Assembly (NCBI RefSeq): GCF_001887775.1
Contig: NZ_CP015519.1
Coordinates: forward strand, 372,001 to 436,000
Source: Syntrophotalea acetylenivorans
GTDB taxonomy: Bacteria; Desulfobacterota; Desulfuromonadia; Desulfuromonadales; Syntrophotaleaceae
Length of the DNA: 64,000 nucleotides
Direction of reading: 5' to 3'
Shown here: positions 25,840 to 34,927 of the stretch, one piece after another
How the letters are laid out: every line of letters begins with the position of its first letter
How positions within the stretch are numbered: the first letter of the stretch is position 1
Made by a program: the position numbers and the translations under genes
The notes under the pieces: model-generated
What the model was told of the DNA's origin: nothing
The model's input: the letters and a program-made list of their open reading frames with translations, nothing else
Database searches by the model: none

Positions 25840-26952
25840 ATGACCGTGAGGTGTTGTGGTGGTTCCACCACAGGATTGCCAGATAATGAATTGTGCGCTG
25901 ATGCTTCGCAAATAGAGGAGCTGAAAGAACGTATCCGGCGTTTGGAAGAGGAGCGGAATTATTTGCGTAGCTCTTGTGACGAGCTGCAAGGCAGTCACGA
26001 CATTCTTTTGGAAGCAATTGGCGCTGCAAACCAGAAGCAAGTACAGGCTGAAATGTTGAGCATGGAATTAGACCAGGTTTTTTCTTCCTGTGCCGATGCC
26101 ATGTGGGTGGTGCGTAATGATAAAATAGTGGTTCGCGCCAATGACGCTATGCTTAACTTGCTGGGTAAAACGTCTGCAGAGGTGGTCGGCCGTCCGTGCA
26201 ACACCTTGCTTGAAGCGCCCCTTTGCAACGGGAAATCCTGCCCCCTAGAGCTCTCTATAAATTCTCTCTCTGCCAAGGAGTATGATGTTTCGCGAGGTAT
26301 CTCTTCGGGAGAACAACATTTTATCGTATCAGCTGCTCCTTTGGTGACCTTGGATGGTACACCTGGAATTGTTGCGCAATTTAAGGATATCACGGATCGC
26401 AAACAGGCCGAAGCCGCTCTGGCCAAGGCCAATATTACCCTCGCCCGATTGGCACGATTGGATAGCCTGACGCAGTTGCCCAATCGACGATCCTTCGATG
26501 AAAACATAGAGCGGGAATGGCGTCGATTGGCTCGTGAAAAACAAAGTCTTTCCCTGGTTTTATGCGATATCGACTTTTTCAAGCCGTACAATGATACCTA
26601 TGGCCACCAGACCGGTGATGACTGTCTGCGTCAGGTAGCGCAAGCTCTTGGCGGATGCGCTATGCGAGCCGGAGATCTTGCTTGTCGCTATGGTGGAGAA
26701 GAGTTTGTTTTTTTGTTGCCGAATACCCCTTTAGAGGGCGCCACTAAGTTTGCTGAGCGGGTTCGTCATGCAATAGAAGCGTTGGCTCTTCCCCATGAAA
26801 CATCCCGTGCTGCGTCTGTCGTTACGCTTAGTCTTGGTGTGGCGTCGCAGATCCCTGGTTCCGGTACCTCACCGGAAATTCTTATCAGGGCAGCAGACGA
26901 GGCCCTTTATCAGGCTAAAGAAGCTGGCCGCAATCAGGTTGCTGCCAGTTAG
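25840..26952 (+). CDS. Diguanylate cyclase with PAS domain
   Basis: Likely synthesises cyclic di-GMP. The 370-residue soluble protein has a coiled coil at about residues 25-75, a PAS domain at ~80-190 (QVFSSCADAMWVVRNDKIV to VAQFKDITDRKQAE) and a GGDEF domain. The active site reads GGEEF near residue 285, with the inhibitory I-site RxxD (RAGD) five residues before it, so it should be active and product-inhibited. No membrane helix or receiver domain is present; the PAS ligand is unknown. Confidence 0.93.
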   Translation: MTVRCCGGSTTGLPDNELCADASQIEELKERIRRLEEERNYLRSSCDELQGSHDILLEAIGAANQKQVQAEMLSMELDQVFSSCADAMWVVRNDKIVVRANDAMLNLLGKTSAEVVGRPCNTLLEAPLCNGKSCPLELSINSLSAKEYDVSRGISSGEQHFIVSAAPLVTLDGTPGIVAQFKDITDRKQAEAALAKANITLARLARLDSLTQLPNRRSFDENIEREWRRLAREKQSLSLVLCDIDFFKPYNDTYGHQTGDDCLRQVAQALGGCAMRAGDLACRYGGEEFVFLLPNTPLEGATKFAERVRHAIEALALPHETSRAASVVTLSLGVASQIPGSGTSPEILIRAADEALYQAKEAGRNQVAAS

Positions 26953-27202
26953 CTGACCGGTTTTTCTTCAATGGCTATTACTCCCTTCCCCTAGCCAGGT
27001 TTGTTCAATTCCCATTTCTTCCGTTTCTCTACTGTAGTTGTCAAAATTAACCCACCTGTTTTATGCTTTTGTGGTCTAGAGGGTAAGTCTGGCGTTCTTT
27101 GGATGCTGGAGTGCAGCTCTTGTAGCTCGTGAGAGTAATGTTATCTTTTACTGGTAGGGATATCTGAAGAGGTTGGTAGCAACTTCTGGGAAAGGGATAA
27201 AT

Positions 27203-27427
27203 ATGATTGTGGTTAAGTGTGGCCGGTATCGCCATTTTAAAGGCCTTGAATATGAAGTTCTTGGTGTGGCTCGGCATTCCGAAACGGAAGAAGAACTTGT
27301 AGTTTATCGGCCTCTCTATGGTGAGGGCGATCTATGGGTCAGGCCTCTGCATATGTTTGTAGAAACTGTAGAAATAGACGGTAAGACTGTTTCCCGATTT
27401 AAATATATAGGCGTAAGTTCTTGCTGA
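27203..27427 (+). CDS. DUF1653 family protein
   Basis: A 74-residue small protein matching DUF1653: GRYRHFKGLEYEVLGVARHSET, LVVYRPLYG and LWVRPLHMF. The family is common in bacteria and has no known function. The ATG at 27203 is preceded by GGGAAAGGG; the frame is open ten codons further upstream without a site. Confidence 0.85.
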   Translation: MIVVKCGRYRHFKGLEYEVLGVARHSETEEELVVYRPLYGEGDLWVRPLHMFVETVEIDGKTVSRFKYIGVSSC

Positions 27428-27470
27428 AAAGTGTAGTCAGGGTTATGTCCGTTGTCAAAAGGAGGAAGTT

Positions 27471-28439
27471 TTGAAAATAGTGGTGTTGGATGGACACACG
27501 CTTAACCCAGGAGACCTCAGCTGGTCCGATTTGGCCGCTTTGGGCGAATTGAAGGTCTATGATCGTACCGGACTCGAAGTACTGCAGGATCGTGCTCTAG
27601 GCGCGGAGATACTGCTGACCAATAAGGTGCCTATTGATGGCTCTTTGATCGAAAAACTACCGAAGCTTCGATATGTCGGAGTTTTGGCTACCGGGTATGA
27701 TATCGTCGACGTTTCCGCGGCGACTCGCCACAATATCGTTGTGACCAATGTGCCGGGGTACAGTACTTCTTCCGTCGTGCAGATGGTTTTTGCTTTATTG
27801 TTGGAGATGACACAGCAGGTCGGTCACTACAGTCGGCTGGTCCGGGAAGAGGGGCGCTGGTGTGAAAGTCCCGACTTCTGTTTTTGGGATCGCCCGTTAC
27901 GGGAGCTGACGGGGTTGCGCTTGGGATTGGTGGGGTTTGGCCAGATCGGTCGCCAGGTGGCTCGCGTGGCTTCAGCCTTCGGCATGCAGGTGCAGGTACA
28001 TACCGCCCATCCAGAGAAGTACCGGAGTTGGCAAGAGACCGAAGGAATAGTGTTTCTGGGCCTGGAAGAACTTTTTGCACAAAGCGACGTAGTTAGCTTG
28101 CATTGTCCTTTGTCAGAGGACACAGCCGGCCTCGTCAATGCCTCTCTACTTCACATGATGAAGAGAAGGGCGTTGCTTATCAATACGGCTCGGGGCCCCT
28201 TGCTCGACGAACAAGCTGTTGCCTCTGCGCTGAACAGTGGCCGGCTGGCAGGTCTGGGTATCGATGTCTTGTCCAGTGAGCCACCCTCAGTCGATAATCC
28301 TTTACTCACCGCCGCCAATGTCCATGTCACTCCCCATGTCGCATGGGCTACTGAAGAGGCCCGTAGGAGACTGCTGGACATTGCAGTTGCCAACATCAAG
28401 AGTTTTTTGACCGGTGAGGTAAGCAATAGGGTCAACTAA
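27471..28439 (+). CDS. D-2-hydroxyacid dehydrogenase (hydroxypyruvate reductase-like)
   Basis: A 322-residue NAD(P)-dependent dehydrogenase of the D-isomer family, closest in pattern to glycerate dehydrogenase/hydroxypyruvate reductase. The Rossmann motif is GFGQIGRQVA near residue 150; catalytic segments are NTARGPLLDE (Arg), a Glu in LSSEPP, and HVTPHVAWA (His). The start is TTG at 27471, six bases after GGAGGA. The exact substrate is inferred. Confidence 0.87.
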   Translation: MKIVVLDGHTLNPGDLSWSDLAALGELKVYDRTGLEVLQDRALGAEILLTNKVPIDGSLIEKLPKLRYVGVLATGYDIVDVSAATRHNIVVTNVPGYSTSSVVQMVFALLLEMTQQVGHYSRLVREEGRWCESPDFCFWDRPLRELTGLRLGLVGFGQIGRQVARVASAFGMQVQVHTAHPEKYRSWQETEGIVFLGLEELFAQSDVVSLHCPLSEDTAGLVNASLLHMMKRRALLINTARGPLLDEQAVASALNSGRLAGLGIDVLSSEPPSVDNPLLTAANVHVTPHVAWATEEARRRLLDIAVANIKSFLTGEVSNRVN

Positions 28440-28768
28440 CCGTGATATGGGATGAATTTCAAACTTAATCTTGTTGTTATTAAAAGGTTCGTTCTATGGC
28501 ACAGGGATATAAAAATAATGGTTTTAGACAACCTTATGTTGTTCGGCGGACGATTCGCAATTGTGGGTAAAACTTAGTGCCAATTTCCTTTTCTATAATA
28601 ATTTCAATTATTTAAAAAAATAGAAAACAGTTATTCGTTATGTTTTCCTGGTTATAGCTTATTTTCTGACGCCCAAATGTGTAACTGATTGTATTTCAAT
28701 GCAAAACTTTATATGCTTAAAAAATAGGCAGGTTGTTGGGGGTGCCGATGGGGGCTGTGGCCTCTCGG
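28440..28768. other. AT-rich intergenic tract
   Basis: A non-coding gap downstream of the dehydrogenase and downstream of the convergent mazG. Bases ~28580-28735 are strikingly AT-rich with A- and T-runs. No ORF or clear terminator is seen. It adjoins the DnaA-box-like cluster at 28769-28800. Confidence 0.6.
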
Positions 28769-28800
28769 TTGTGTACAGCCTTATGCACAGGTCTTCCACA
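28769..28800 (+). promoter_or_regulatory. Three phased DnaA-box-like 9-mers
   Basis: TTGTGTACA (28769), TTATGCACA (28781) and TCTTCCACA (28792) lie in the same orientation, 12 and 11 bases apart. The middle one fits the consensus TTWTNCACA exactly, the third has one mismatch and the first two. Binding is inferred only. Confidence 0.45.
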
Positions 28801-28845
28801 GAATTTGTTGAAAAGTATCCAAGGGCCCCGATTGAACAGGGTTTT

Positions 28846-29646
28846 TTAGGTTTTGGTTAGGGCCTTGGCTTCTCGCCAAAGAGTTTCCATCTCAGCCAAA
28901 GAGGCTTTTCGGAGAGAGCGACCGCTTTTCTCCAGAGAGCTTTCGACGTGGCCAAAACGAAAGATAAAGCGACCGACTGTTTTCCGTAATGCCTCCTCGG
29001 CATCGATGTTTAAATAGCGGCCGAGATTAGCTGTCGCAAAAAGGAGGTCTCCCAGCTCGTTTTCGATGGACTGCTGATGGTCTTCCCTCAAGGCCTCTTC
29101 CAGTTCTGCCATTTCCTCCCTGACTTTGGCAAAGGCGCCATCGATTTCAGGCCAATCAAAACCGGCACGGCTTGCTCGTTCAGTCAGTTTCTTTGCGTGC
29201 ATCAGGGCCGGTAAGCTTTTCGGTATGGAGCCTAGGGTTGTTTCGGCTTTGCCCAGTGTCTCTTTTTCTTGCTTTTTGATTGTTTCCCACTGGGCCGATA
29301 CATCTGCAGGTGTCTTGCATTCAATATTACCGAAGACATGTGGATGCCGCCGCTCCAGTTTGTCGGCTATGCCGGTTATGACATCTACCATGCTGAAGTC
29401 AGAGCGTTCTTCATGAATCCGGGCTTGAAAGACTATTTGCAGTAAAAGGTCGCCAAGCTCCTCACAAATTTCAGCGGGTTGACCATTATCGATCGCTTCC
29501 AGGGTTTCATAGCATTCTTCCAGTAAAAAGGGTTTTAGTGTTTCTGGAGTTTGTTCGGTGTCCCACGGACAACCGTCAGGACCTCGCAGTCTTGCCATTA
29601 TGGACAACAATCGTTGAAGGGCTTTTGCAGCTTCTGTCTGTTGCAT
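28846..29646 (-). CDS. mazG: Nucleoside triphosphate pyrophosphohydrolase MazG
   Basis: Hydrolyses NTPs and dNTPs to monophosphates, cleansing nucleotide pools. The 266-residue protein contains two tandem MazG domains. The first has GCPWDTEQTPETLKPFLLEE with the metal-binding EExxE (EECYE) and the EELGDLLLQIVF segment; the second has EELEEA and ENELGDLLFATANLGRY. AGGAGAA precedes the ATG. It is divergent from the DUF177-rpmF-plsX unit. Confidence 0.95.
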   Translation of the reverse strand: MQQTEAAKALQRLLSIMARLRGPDGCPWDTEQTPETLKPFLLEECYETLEAIDNGQPAEICEELGDLLLQIVFQARIHEERSDFSMVDVITGIADKLERRHPHVFGNIECKTPADVSAQWETIKKQEKETLGKAETTLGSIPKSLPALMHAKKLTERASRAGFDWPEIDGAFAKVREEMAELEEALREDHQQSIENELGDLLFATANLGRYLNIDAEEALRKTVGRFIFRFGHVESSLEKSGRSLRKASLAEMETLWREAKALTKT

Positions 29647-29808
29647 GGGTTTTCTCCTGAGTTATTCAATGGATGCGGCAATTTTCTCGTGAAGGGGTCC
29701 ATATCTTTATTTGTATTACATTTTCGCAAATATTCGGTTGCAATGATAGGGGGAGAGGGGATAGGGAAACGCTTCATTTATGGGCTTTTGCAGGGAATGG
29801 TTTTTGCC

Positions 29809-29836
29809 TTGACAAAAAAGGGGCAGGCTTTATACT
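29809..29836 (+). promoter_or_regulatory. Sigma-70 promoter for DUF177-rpmF-plsX-fab
   Basis: TTGACA (29809-29814), a 16-base spacer and TATACT (29831-29836) lie 36 bases before the GTG start of the DUF177 gene. Confidence 0.75.
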
Positions 29837-29871
29837 ACCCGCTTATTCAGCGGTGCTTGGGGAGGTCAGGC

Positions 29872-30429
29872 GTGCTTATATCTGTAGATGAGGTAAAAGA
29901 GGCGGGACTGTTACTTGAGTTGGAGGAACCGCTGACAGCCTTTCCTGTACTGGGCGAGATTGCACAAAGCGGTTCCTGCCAATTTGTCGGTCCGGTTACG
30001 GTAGAGGTTAAGGTTTTTCTTGCTCATGAAATGGTCGAGGTGGAAGGGCAGGCATCGGTGCGTGCGAATTTCACCTGTGGTCGGTGCCTGCAAGAATTCG
30101 ATCTTGATATCAGCAGCGATTTTGTCCTGACCTACTGTCGTGAATTGCCCCATGTTGAAATCGTTGATGATGGCGACGACGAGGGTGCTGAACTTAGTGC
30201 TGAAGATATGGGTTTGATTCTTTTCGACGGAGATGAGATCGATCTGTCGGAGAGTATACAGGAACAGTTGGTTATGGCTTTACCGAATAGCCCTGTTTGT
30301 GATGAGAAGTGTAAAGGGCTTTGCTCTCAGTGTGGAATGGATCTTAACACCGGGACTTGTGATTGCCCTCCACAGGATATTAATTTAAAAATGGCCGCCT
30401 TGAAAGATTTCAAGGTTAAAAAACGATAA
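29872..30429 (+). CDS. DUF177 (YceD) family protein
   Basis: A 185-residue YceD/DUF177 protein. Members are almost always encoded just before rpmF and are linked to 23S rRNA maturation or large-subunit assembly; the mechanism is not firmly known. Cysteine pairs CGRC (near residue 60) and C-x3-C-x3-C-x2-C at the C-terminal end suggest a zinc site. The start is GTG at 29872 behind GGGGAGG. The frame is open far upstream, but that part overlaps the mazG start and the promoter. Confidence 0.9.
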   Translation: MLISVDEVKEAGLLLELEEPLTAFPVLGEIAQSGSCQFVGPVTVEVKVFLAHEMVEVEGQASVRANFTCGRCLQEFDLDISSDFVLTYCRELPHVEIVDDGDDEGAELSAEDMGLILFDGDEIDLSESIQEQLVMALPNSPVCDEKCKGLCSQCGMDLNTGTCDCPPQDINLKMAALKDFKVKKR

Positions 30430-30506
30430 ACTTCACCGCTCAGGGCGGTGCGTAATGACGAATCAAATCGGTGGCAGGAGTCGCCGATACATAAGGAGTG
30501 CTTAAC

Positions 30507-30686
30507 ATGGCTGTACCAAAGAAAAAAACATCCAAATCCAAACGTGACATGCGTCGGGCTCACGATAGCCTTTCTGCTCCCGGTATCTCTATTTGCCCCC
30601 AGTGTAAAGAGCCCAAACAGCCTCATCGGGTTTGTGGTAGCTGTGGTACCTACAAAGGTAAAGATGTTACCGAGACAGAAGCATAA
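30507..30686 (+). CDS. rpmF: 50S ribosomal protein L32
   Basis: A 59-residue L32 protein beginning [19 protein letters not shown], with a zinc ribbon formed by CPQC and CGSC. AAGGAG precedes the ATG at 30507. The yceD-rpmF-plsX order is conserved and couples ribosome supply with lipid synthesis genes. Confidence 0.97.
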   Translation: MAVPKKKTSKSKRDMRRAHDSLSAPGISICPQCKEPKQPHRVCGSCGTYKGKDVTETEA

Positions 30687-30701
30687 TAAGAGGTCGACCG
30701 C

Positions 30702-31733
30702 TTGAAGGAAAAAATAGTAGTTGCCGTTGATGCCATGGGCGGAGACAATGCACCCGCCGTAGAGGTTCAGGGTGCTGTTGCGGCTGCCCGGCGTTGGGGC
30801 GTGTCCATTATTTTAGTTGGTGATAGAGAGCGGGTCGAAGCCTGTCTGGCCCAGGAGACGACCTCCGGTCTTGATATCCGAATCCAGCATGCCAGCGAAG
30901 TTATCGGCATGAAGGATTCAGCTTCCGATGCTGTCCGCAAAAAAAAGGATTCCTCGGTACGGGTCGCTTTTGATCTTGTGCGAGACGGGGAGGCTCATGC
31001 TGTGGTCAGCGCAGGAAATTCCGGTGCGACTTTGGCTGTAGGCATGTTTCGGCTGAAACGTATTCGTGGTATAGACCGGCCGGCCATCGCTACGATCATG
31101 CCCAACATGGTCGATCAGACAGTTGTTCTCGATGTTGGTGGTACGGTCGATTGTAAACCTGCCCATTTAGAACAATTTGCATTGATGGGTGAGATCTATG
31201 CCAAGTCCGTACTGGGGAAGACCCAGCCGCGCATAGGTATTCTCTCCAACGGTGAAGAAGACAGCAAGGGCAACGATCTGACCCGTCAGGCGCATCAGTT
31301 ACTGAAGGGGTCTGACCTCAACTACCTCGGCTTCGTCGAGGGGCGTGACCTATTCAATGGTAAAGTCGATGTAGTTGTCTGCGATGGTTTTGTCGGTAAT
31401 ATCGTTCTCAAGGTCTCAGAAGGCCTGGCCGAAGCGATCAGTTCAATTTTGCGACGAGAAATCGGCAGCCGCTTTTTGGCCAAGATCGGTTATTTACTGT
31501 GCAAACCGGCCTTTGCCGCTTTCAAGAAACGTATCGACTATGCCGAATACGGCGGTGCGCCGTTGCTTGGCATTCAGGGAACGGGTATGATCTGCCATGG
31601 CGGATCGGCTTCCCGTGCGATTATGAATGCCATTGGTCTTGCCCGTGAATCGGTGGCCCAACGCGTTAATGATCGACTGATTGAGCATTTGCATATGGGG
31701 GCCGATGATACGCCTGCTGACGAAAAGGGATAG
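30702..31733 (+). CDS. plsX: Phosphate acyltransferase PlsX
   Basis: Makes acyl-phosphate from acyl-ACP for phospholipid synthesis. The 343-residue protein shows [12 protein letters not shown] at the start, [12 protein letters not shown] and GFVEGRDLF. The start codon is TTG at 30702 with AGAGG upstream, 15 bases after rpmF. It begins the fatty-acid cluster that runs to fabF. Confidence 0.96.
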   Translation: MKEKIVVAVDAMGGDNAPAVEVQGAVAAARRWGVSIILVGDRERVEACLAQETTSGLDIRIQHASEVIGMKDSASDAVRKKKDSSVRVAFDLVRDGEAHAVVSAGNSGATLAVGMFRLKRIRGIDRPAIATIMPNMVDQTVVLDVGGTVDCKPAHLEQFALMGEIYAKSVLGKTQPRIGILSNGEEDSKGNDLTRQAHQLLKGSDLNYLGFVEGRDLFNGKVDVVVCDGFVGNIVLKVSEGLAEAISSILRREIGSRFLAKIGYLLCKPAFAAFKKRIDYAEYGGAPLLGIQGTGMICHGGSASRAIMNAIGLARESVAQRVNDRLIEHLHMGADDTPADEKG

Positions 31734-31783
31734 TGTTCCTTTTAGCTGGTATTGGCTACGTTGTTGGTGGGGGACGTATCTAG

Positions 31784-32764
31784 ATGCTATATAGTCGTAT
31801 AGTTGGCACCGGAGCATATTTGCCTGAGAGGGTTCTCACCAATGGTGACCTTGAGCAAATGCTCGATACCAGCGACGAATGGATCGTAACTCGCACCGGT
31901 ATTCGCCAGCGTCATATCGCCGGTGAGGAAGAATATACCTCCGACCTGGCCAGCAAAGCGGCTTTGCAGGCCCTTGATATGGCTGGTTTGACCGCTGGTG
32001 ATATCGACTTGATCCTGGTGGCCACGGTTACCGGTGATTTCAGTTGGCCCGCTACCGCTTGTCTGGTGCAGAGCCAGATCGGTGCTGACAAGGCGTTTGC
32101 CTTCGATTTGTCGGCGGCCTGTAGTGGCTTTGTCTACGGCTTGTCTACCGCCGATAGTTATATCAGATCCGGTAAGGCCAAGCGTGTTCTGGTGATCGGC
32201 GCTGAGATTTTCAGCCGCATTGTTGACTGGCAGGACCGCACTACCTGTATCTTGTTCGGCGATGGCGCCGGCGCCGTGGTTTTGGAGGGGCAAGAGGGAG
32301 ATCGTGGCATTCTCTCCACCCATCTGCATACCGACGGCTCTCAGTGGGGCCTTCTGTATCAGCTTGGTTTCGGTTCGCGTAACCCGGCATGCGGGCAGGA
32401 CGGAAAAAAATATCTTCCCTATATTCAGATGCAGGGAAACGAGGTATTTAAAGTTGCTGTGCGAGCCTTATGTGATGCGGCAGAAGAGGCTTTGTCTGCC
32501 AACAAGGTAAGCGTGGATCAGTTAGCCTACTTTGTTCCACATCAGGCAAACCGTCGTATTCTTGAGGCGACGGCCAAGAGACTTGGGTTGCCTTCGGAAA
32601 AACTGGTAATGAATGTCGATCGGGTCGGAAACACCTCGGGCGCATCGATTCCCCTGGCTCTGGACGAACTCAACCGGCAAGGGAGCCTCAAAGAAGGTGA
32701 CCTGTTATTGTTGGACGCTTTTGGTGGCGGTTTCGCCTGGGGTTCAGCACTGCTGCGTTGGTAA
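31784..32764 (+). CDS. fabH: 3-oxoacyl-ACP synthase III
   Basis: Condenses acetyl-CoA with malonyl-ACP to start fatty-acid synthesis. The 326-residue thiolase-fold protein has the Cys-His-Asn triad: the Cys in LSAACSGFVYGL (near 112), His in PHQANRRI (near 250) and Asn in VGNTSGASIPLA (near 280). It follows plsX by 50 bases and is followed by fabD. Confidence 0.97.
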   Translation: MLYSRIVGTGAYLPERVLTNGDLEQMLDTSDEWIVTRTGIRQRHIAGEEEYTSDLASKAALQALDMAGLTAGDIDLILVATVTGDFSWPATACLVQSQIGADKAFAFDLSAACSGFVYGLSTADSYIRSGKAKRVLVIGAEIFSRIVDWQDRTTCILFGDGAGAVVLEGQEGDRGILSTHLHTDGSQWGLLYQLGFGSRNPACGQDGKKYLPYIQMQGNEVFKVAVRALCDAAEEALSANKVSVDQLAYFVPHQANRRILEATAKRLGLPSEKLVMNVDRVGNTSGASIPLALDELNRQGSLKEGDLLLLDAFGGGFAWGSALLRW

Positions 32765-32798
32765 CGGTTGAATTTTGTGATCGGTCAAGGAGTAGTTA

Positions 32799-33719
32799 AT
32801 GTCTAAAGTTGCTTTTATTTTTCCTGGACAGGGTTCTCAATACCCGGGTATGGGAAAAGATCTTGCTGATAATTTTGCTGTAGCCCGAGAGGTATTTGAA
32901 GAGGCGAACGACAGCCTCGGATTCGATATTGCCAAGATATGTTTTGATGGTCCCGAGGCTGACCTTCAGCTGACGGCCAATACACAACCTGCCATACTGA
33001 CGGTCAGTATCGCTGCTCAGCGGGTAATTGCTGACGAGTGCGGGCTGACGGCGGCTTTTGCTGCCGGACATTCCCTTGGCGAGTACTCCGCATTGGTCTG
33101 CGCCGGGGCCTTGGCGTTTAGAGATGCCGTGACCACTGTTCGCCAGCGTGGCCTGTTTATGCAGGATGCAGTGCCTGTCGGAGTCGGGACCATGGCGGCG
33201 ATTATTGGGCTTGACCGAGCCGACCTGGAGGATGTCTGTCAACAGGCCGCTGCAGGGGAAGTGGTTGCGCCAGCCAATTTCAACAGTCCTGGCCAGGTGG
33301 TTATTGCCGGTCATGTGGCAGCTGTTGAACGAGCCATGGGCTTGGCTAAAGAACGAGGCGCCAAGCGGGCTTTGGCTCTTCCCGTCAGTGCACCTTTTCA
33401 CTGCAGCCTCATGCTGCCCGCTGCCGAGCGTCTTGCCAAGGTCCTCGACACCGTTTCGATAAGTGATCTTACTGTCCCGGTAGTCAGCAATGTCGAAGCT
33501 CAGGCCTACAGTGAGTCCCAGCGTGTTAAGGAACTTCTCGTAGCGCAGGTTTCAGCTCCCGTGCGCTGGGAAGAATCCGTACAACACATGGCTTCACTTG
33601 GAGTCGAGCAATTTGTTGAAATCGGACCGGGTAAGGTGCTTACCGGGTTAGTTAAGCGTATCGCTCGAGGCCTTGCTTTGCATAATGTACAAGATGCATC
33701 AGGACTTCAGGGCCTGTAA
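32799..33719 (+). CDS. fabD: Malonyl CoA-ACP transacylase
   Basis: Transfers malonyl from CoA to ACP. The 306-residue protein has FPGQGSQ near the N-terminus, the nucleophile motif GHSLGEYSAL with Ser about residue 92, and the His in PVSAPFHCSLM. AAGGAGT precedes the ATG. A member of the fabH-fabD-fabG-acpP operon. Confidence 0.97.
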   Translation: MSKVAFIFPGQGSQYPGMGKDLADNFAVAREVFEEANDSLGFDIAKICFDGPEADLQLTANTQPAILTVSIAAQRVIADECGLTAAFAAGHSLGEYSALVCAGALAFRDAVTTVRQRGLFMQDAVPVGVGTMAAIIGLDRADLEDVCQQAAAGEVVAPANFNSPGQVVIAGHVAAVERAMGLAKERGAKRALALPVSAPFHCSLMLPAAERLAKVLDTVSISDLTVPVVSNVEAQAYSESQRVKELLVAQVSAPVRWEESVQHMASLGVEQFVEIGPGKVLTGLVKRIARGLALHNVQDASGLQGL

Positions 33720-33738
33720 CTAAAAGGGAGAAAAACGC

Positions 33739-34476
33739 ATGCTTCAAGATAAGGTAGCCATTATTACTGGATCTTCGCGGGGCATAGGTCGCGGCATTGC
33801 TTTGCATCTGGCTTCCCTGGGCGCTATTATCGTGGCATCGGCTAGAAATGTAGCCGCCCTTGATTCTCTTGTGGCTGAAATTCAGGAACAAGGCGGAAAA
33901 GCCCTTGCAGTGCCGGGTGATGTTGGCATCAGCCAAGATGTAGATGCTCTCTTTGCTGCAGCCAAAGAAACTTTCGGCCAGGTGGATATTCTCGTTAATA
34001 ATGCCGGGATTACCCGGGACGGCCTGTTGATGCGGATGAAGGACGAAGATTGGGATGCCGTTCTGGATACCAATCTAAAAGGGGCCTTCTATTGCTGTCG
34101 TGCGGCTGCTAAAATCATGAGCAAGCAGCGTAGTGGCCGTATCGTGAATATTTCCTCTGTGGTTGGAGAGATGGGTAACGCCGGTCAGGCCAACTACTGT
34201 GCCAGCAAGGCCGGACTTGTCGGGCTAACGAAATCCATCGCCAGAGAATTGGCTCGTCGCAATGTGACAGCCAATGCCATCGCTCCTGGATTTATCGTTA
34301 CCGATATGACCGATACCCTGTCGGATAAGGTTAAGGAAGAGCTTCAGGGGCAAATACCTCTGGCTCGTCTTGGAGAAGCGCAAGATATCGCCCATGCCGT
34401 TGCTTTCCTGGCTTCCGAGCAGGCCGGATATATTACCGGTCAAGTGCTCGGCGTCAACGGCGGTATGTATATGTAG
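33739..34476 (+). CDS. fabG: 3-oxoacyl-ACP reductase
   Basis: NADPH-dependent reductase of the elongation cycle. This 245-residue short-chain dehydrogenase has GSSRGIGRGIA, NNAG, the catalytic Ser in NISSVVGEMG and Tyr-x3-Lys in YCASKAG. It is positioned between fabD and acpP. Confidence 0.97.
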   Translation: MLQDKVAIITGSSRGIGRGIALHLASLGAIIVASARNVAALDSLVAEIQEQGGKALAVPGDVGISQDVDALFAAAKETFGQVDILVNNAGITRDGLLMRMKDEDWDAVLDTNLKGAFYCCRAAAKIMSKQRSGRIVNISSVVGEMGNAGQANYCASKAGLVGLTKSIARELARRNVTANAIAPGFIVTDMTDTLSDKVKEELQGQIPLARLGEAQDIAHAVAFLASEQAGYITGQVLGVNGGMYM

Positions 34477-34531
34477 TTAGCTAGTCCATTCACAAACGGA
34501 TGGTCCGAACATCAACAAGGAGGTGAAGCAA

Positions 34532-34765
34532 ATGGCTTCTATTGAGGAAAAAGTCAAGCAAATTGTAGCAGAGCAACTTGGAGTTGAAGAAGATCAGGTG
34601 ACCGCGGAAGCTGCTTTCATGGACGACCTGGGTGCTGACTCGCTCGATACCGTTGAGCTGGTTATGGCTTTGGAAGAGGAATTCGATATCGAAATTTCCG
34701 ATGAAGATGCCGAGAAGATCGCTACTGTTGGGGATGCAATTTCCTATATTGCAGATAACTCCTGA
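34532..34765 (+). CDS. acpP: Acyl carrier protein
   Basis: A 77-residue acidic four-helix protein carrying growing acyl chains on phosphopantetheine attached to the serine of [23 protein letters not shown] precedes the ATG at 34532; a GTG at 34523 within that site is unlikely. A terminator follows 24 bases after the stop, which would favour a separate abundant acpP transcript. Confidence 0.98.
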   Translation: MASIEEKVKQIVAEQLGVEEDQVTAEAAFMDDLGADSLDTVELVMALEEEFDIEISDEDAEKIATVGDAISYIADNS

Positions 34766-34789
34766 TTCGATCTACACTGTAGGGACAAT

Positions 34790-34818
34790 GGAGGGAACAC
34801 CTGTTTCCTCCGTTTTTT
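34790..34818 (+). terminator. Terminator after acpP
   Basis: A stem of about 8-10 bp (GGAGGGAACA with TGTTTCCTCC, including one G-U pair), a very short loop and six T. Confidence 0.8.
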
Positions 34819-34832
34819 AACTGGCAAGAATG

Positions 34833-34864
34833 AGCCGGCAACGCCTAGCTGCGCGTTGCCGGCT
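34833..34864 (+). other. Strong hairpin between acpP and fabF
   Basis: A 12-bp perfect stem (AGCCGGCAACGC at 34833, GCGTTGCCGGCT at 34853) with an 8-nt loop and no T-run, 63 bases before fabF. It could protect or help process a transcript end. Confidence 0.55.
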
Positions 34865-34927
34865 ATTAAAGTAACGCCGGCAATGACACTGGTCCACGAA
34901 AGGACGGTGTAAAGGAGGCATTTTAAT

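Noticed and set aside
28580-28800. Calling this region the chromosomal origin
   Set aside because: dnaA, dnaN or gidA are absent, gene directions do not diverge, and only one box is a perfect match.
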